A DNA stretch of 8,310 nt. It comes from Bacteroidota bacterium (GTDB lineage: Bacteria; Bacteroidota; Bacteroidia; AKYH767-A; CANKSK01). The notes under the pieces are model-generated. The model was not told the DNA's origin and ran no database searches. It saw only the letters and a list, made by a program, of their open reading frames with translations. Location: contig CANKSK010000033.1 in assembly GCA_947485425.1 (NCBI GenBank), forward strand, positions 1-8,310, given 5' to 3'. Of this stretch, positions 6,206 to 8,310 are shown in pieces. A program made the translations under genes and the position numbers. Each line of letters starts with the position of its first letter. The stretch's first letter is position 1.

Positions 6206-7645
6206 ATGCATAAGAAGTTTATTACCAATCTAGGACTCTTACTTTTCCTGAATCTTTTAATTAAACCCTTTTGGATTTTAGGAATTGACAGATCCGTTCA
6301 AAATGCAATTGGATCGGGAAGTTATGGTGTTTACTATGCGCTCTTTAATTTCACTTTTCTCTTCAATATCATTCTAGACTTAGGCATTACCAATTTCAAC
6401 AATAAGAATATTGCCCAAAATAATCATCTTCTTAATAAACATCTTTCAAGCATCATTATGCTTAGGGGACTTTTGGCAATTGTTTATGGCATCATTACGC
6501 TCAGCTTTGGATTTTTTATCGGCTATGACAGCTCGATGCTAAAACTACTCATGGCCTTAATATTCAACCAATTACTGATTTCTTTTATTCTCTATTTGCG
6601 CTCGAATATCGCAGGACTTCACCTGTTTAAAACCGATAGCTTTTTATCGATATTAGACCGGCTGATCATGATCATGATCATGTCACTTATTCTTTGGGGA
6701 CATGTTTTAAATGAACCACTGAATATCAAATGGTATGTACTTGCCCAGAGTATTTCATATTTTATTACAGCCATGATTGTATTGGCTATTGTGGTAAAAA
6801 AAGCCAAACTAAAAAAGATCAAATGGAATTGGATATTTTTCAGAATGATTCTAAAAAAAAGCTACCCCTACGCCATATTGGTTCTTTTGATGTCTTTTTA
6901 CAACCGCATTGACACCGTAATGCTTGAGCGCATGCTTCCCGATGGCGCAATACAATCAGGTATTTATGCCGCTGCTTATCGGCTTTTAGATGCATCAAAT
7001 ATGATTGCTTTTTTATTCTCTGGCCTTCTATTGCCTATGTTTGCCCGAATGCTCAAATTTAAGGAATCCGTAGAAGACCTTGTAATGCTTTCCTTTACCC
7101 TGCTCATCACCCCGGCCGTTATTGTTTCAGTTGGTTCGTTTTTTTATCGCCATGAACTCATGCAAATGCTTTATCAACAGCACATTGAAGAATCTGCTAC
7201 CATTTTTGGAGTTTTAATGTCATGCTTTACCGCCATTAGCATGACCTATATCTTTGGAACCCTGCTCACCGCCAATGGAAATCTAAAGCAACTCAACATC
7301 ATGGCTGCCTCGGGAATGGCACTGAATATTTTAATCAATTATCTCCTCATTCCACATTATAAAGCTACAGGATCTGCCTTTTCTAGCCTTTTTACCCAAT
7401 TTCTCACTGCATTTGCACAAATTGCCATTACGCAATATATTTTCAAATTCCGCATCAATTATAGGCTGATTTTAAGGCTTTCTATTTTTGTTTTCGTTAC
7501 CATTTTATCCTTTTATGCATCAAAACAATTCCAAAAACCCTGGATGTTTAGCTTCTCTATAGCAGTAGCAATCAGCATTTTATCGGCTTTTATAATCCGG
7601 TTAATTCATTTGAAAAATATTTATAAGATGTTCAGAGCCCAATAA
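6206..7645 (+). CDS. Wzx-like polysaccharide flippase (MOP superfamily)
   Basis: A 479-residue, strongly hydrophobic protein with roughly 14 candidate membrane spans (about 7-27, 41-61, 82-107, 112-131, 150-166, 178-197, 220-233, 254-280, 293-313, 331-353, 363-382, 388-413, 420-437, 447-467). Length and layout fit PST/Wzx transporters, which flip undecaprenyl-linked oligosaccharides across the inner membrane. The central YNRIDTVMLERMLPDG followed by GIYAAAYRLLD (about residues 232-262) is the typical conserved stretch opening the second half. The N-terminal half has basic residues before the first span (MHKKF). The gene lies 5 bp after the methyltransferase gene and is surely co-transcribed with it; the next gene, 130 bp on, has its own promoter and encodes a chain-length regulator, which supports Wzx/Wzy-type export. 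Substrate unknown. A hexanucleotide repeat at 6664-6681 encodes the IMIMIM run of the fifth span. Confidence 0.88.
   Translation: MHKKFITNLGLLLFLNLLIKPFWILGIDRSVQNAIGSGSYGVYYALFNFTFLFNIILDLGITNFNNKNIAQNNHLLNKHLSSIIMLRGLLAIVYGIITLSFGFFIGYDSSMLKLLMALIFNQLLISFILYLRSNIAGLHLFKTDSFLSILDRLIMIMIMSLILWGHVLNEPLNIKWYVLAQSISYFITAMIVLAIVVKKAKLKKIKWNWIFFRMILKKSYPYAILVLLMSFYNRIDTVMLERMLPDGAIQSGIYAAAYRLLDASNMIAFLFSGLLLPMFARMLKFKESVEDLVMLSFTLLITPAVIVSVGSFFYRHELMQMLYQQHIEESATIFGVLMSCFTAISMTYIFGTLLTANGNLKQLNIMAASGMALNILINYLLIPHYKATGSAFSSLFTQFLTAFAQIAITQYIFKFRINYRLILRLSIFVFVTILSFYASKQFQKPWMFSFSIAVAISILSAFIIRLIHLKNIYKMFRAQ
6664..6681 (+). repeat. Three tandem copies of GATCAT inside the flippase gene
   Basis: GATCAT is repeated three times without mismatch. 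With its flank it forms an 18-bp perfect palindrome (6663-6680) carrying three GATC sites 6 bp apart. It encodes alternating Ile-Met within a membrane span. Because the unit is 6 bp, copy-number change would keep the reading frame and alter only the length of the span. Confidence 0.85.
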
Positions 7646-7712
7646 ACATATAAAGCACTGAAATTCAAGTATTTTTAAATTATAAAATTATGAATAAGCT
7701 ACCCATAGAGAC

Positions 7713-7743
7713 TTTGTGGAATTTCGTTAATTTATTATCTTTG
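7713..7743 (+). promoter_or_regulatory. Consensus Bacteroidota promoter upstream of the Wzz-like gene
   Basis: TTTG at 7713-7716, a 19-bp spacer, then TATCTTTG at 7736-7743: both boxes and the spacing match the Bacteroidota primary sigma factor consensus (-33 TTTG, -7 TAnnTTTG). Transcription should start near 7748, leaving an AU-rich leader of about 28 nt before the ATG at 7776, with no Shine-Dalgarno sequence. The remainder of the 130-bp gap (7646-7712) is AT-rich and holds no clear hairpin terminator, so read-through from the flippase is possible in addition. Confidence 0.75.
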
Positions 7744-7775
7744 CAATAAATAACCGCATTTTACGTTTCGCCCTG

Positions 7776-8310
7776 ATGAATAAAAACCCCGAAATTCCAT
7801 CTTACCTGAATACAACAGGCCTAGTTTATTTCAGTATTCGCTGGAGAAAGCCCCTATTTACCATTGCCATATTGGCAGTTATTATCTCCTCAATTATTTC
7901 TTCTCCGGTATTTATCAAGCCAAAATACAAATCCACGGCGATACTTTTCCCCACGACAACAAACTCCGTTTCCAAAGCATTGTTAAACGATAATAATGTA
8001 AATACCCAAGATATTCTTGAATTTGGTGAAGAAAATGCAGCTGAACAAATGCTGCAAATTCTAAATTCTGATGACATCAGAACCCGCATCATCAAAAAAT
8101 ACAATTTAATGAGGCATTATAACATCGATAGTACCTCCAAATACCCTTACACCAAACTTTTTAACGAATACAAAAACAACATCTCATTCGAAAGAACGGA
8201 ATTTATGTCTGTTAAAATTGAAGTTTTCGATACCGATGCCCAAATGGCTGCAGATATTTCAAATGACATCAGCAATCTGTTAGATACCATCAAAACAAAA
8301 ATTCAAAAAG
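7776..8310 (+). CDS. Wzz/chain-length-determinant-family protein, 3'-truncated by window edge
   Basis: Open from ATG 7776 to the right edge: 178 whole codons and one base, no stop. The layout is that of the Wzz/FepE/Etk N-terminal domain. A short cytoplasmic tail (1-24) holds basic residues just before the membrane (IRWRK, 21-25). One hydrophobic span follows at about 27-47, then a Pro-containing exit, then KPKYKSTAILFPT (49-61), the usual beta strand after the first span. The periplasmic part continues with a helix containing EQMLQILNSDDIRTRIIKKYNL and the strand VKIEVFDTDAQMAADISNDI (about 146-165), which matches the family's 'V.D.DP..AA.IAN' pattern. Wzz-type co-polymerases set the chain length of Wzy-made polysaccharides; related proteins (Wzc) carry a C-terminal tyrosine kinase, and whether this one does lies outside the window. 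It has its own consensus promoter and follows the flippase gene, so it belongs to the same surface-polysaccharide locus. Confidence 0.85.
   Translation, partial: MNKNPEIPSYLNTTGLVYFSIRWRKPLFTIAILAVIISSIISSPVFIKPKYKSTAILFPTTTNSVSKALLNDNNVNTQDILEFGEENAAEQMLQILNSDDIRTRIIKKYNLMRHYNIDSTSKYPYTKLFNEYKNNISFERTEFMSVKIEVFDTDAQMAADISNDISNLLDTIKTKIQK

Noticed and set aside
7646..7712. Possible terminator after the flippase gene
   Set aside because: The stretch is only AT-rich; the imperfect A/T inverted repeats near 7675-7690 lack a stable stem and are expected from composition.
7826..8104. Minus-strand open frame of 92 codons
   Set aside because: It lies wholly inside the plus-strand Wzz-like gene, which has family motifs, a membrane span and a consensus promoter; the antisense frame has no recognisable features.

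Overview
The window reads as an AT-rich chromosomal segment of a Bacteroidota bacterium, possibly near the Sphingobacteriia, Chitinophagia or Saprospiria groups. Three things point there. Promoter-like sites match the Bacteroidota primary sigma factor consensus (TTTG, about 19 bp, TAnnTTTG). Genes lack Shine-Dalgarno sequences. The proteins have a Bacteroidota character, for example an RNase HII carrying DEAGRGCLAGPVFAAAVIL. This assignment is an inference, because no rRNA gene or other marker is present.

Left part (1-3498): the 3' portion of an RluA/RluD-family pseudouridine synthase gene runs rightward off the left edge. It converges, with only 10 bp between stops, on a large leftward gene for a 914-residue exported or membrane-anchored protein. 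That protein has an uncharacterised N-terminal domain (weakly DUF3352-like) and a C-terminal beta-propeller with calcium-loop (VCBS/FG-GAP-like) motifs. A good Bacteroidota-type promoter candidate lies just upstream of it.

Middle (3625-5382): a leftward pair, a GT4-type glycosyltransferase followed 3 bp later by rnhB (ribonuclease HII), is probably co-transcribed. The glycosyltransferase appears to start at TTG.

Right part (about 5431-8310): rightward polysaccharide genes, namely an FkbM-family methyltransferase, then 5 bp later a Wzx-like flippase with many membrane spans. After a 130-bp gap holding a textbook Bacteroidota promoter comes the start of a Wzz/chain-length-determinant-like protein that runs off the right edge. 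Together with the divergent glycosyltransferase this looks like the left border of a cell-surface polysaccharide locus (sugar transfer, methylation, export across the inner membrane, chain-length control). No polymerase (Wzy), initiating transferase or outer-membrane exporter is visible, so the locus probably continues to the right.

No tRNA, rRNA, CRISPR array, insertion sequence or convincing intrinsic terminator was found. No stretch longer than 300 bp lacks a gene. Nothing here is clearly a new defence or mobile system; the least familiar object is the 914-residue propeller protein.
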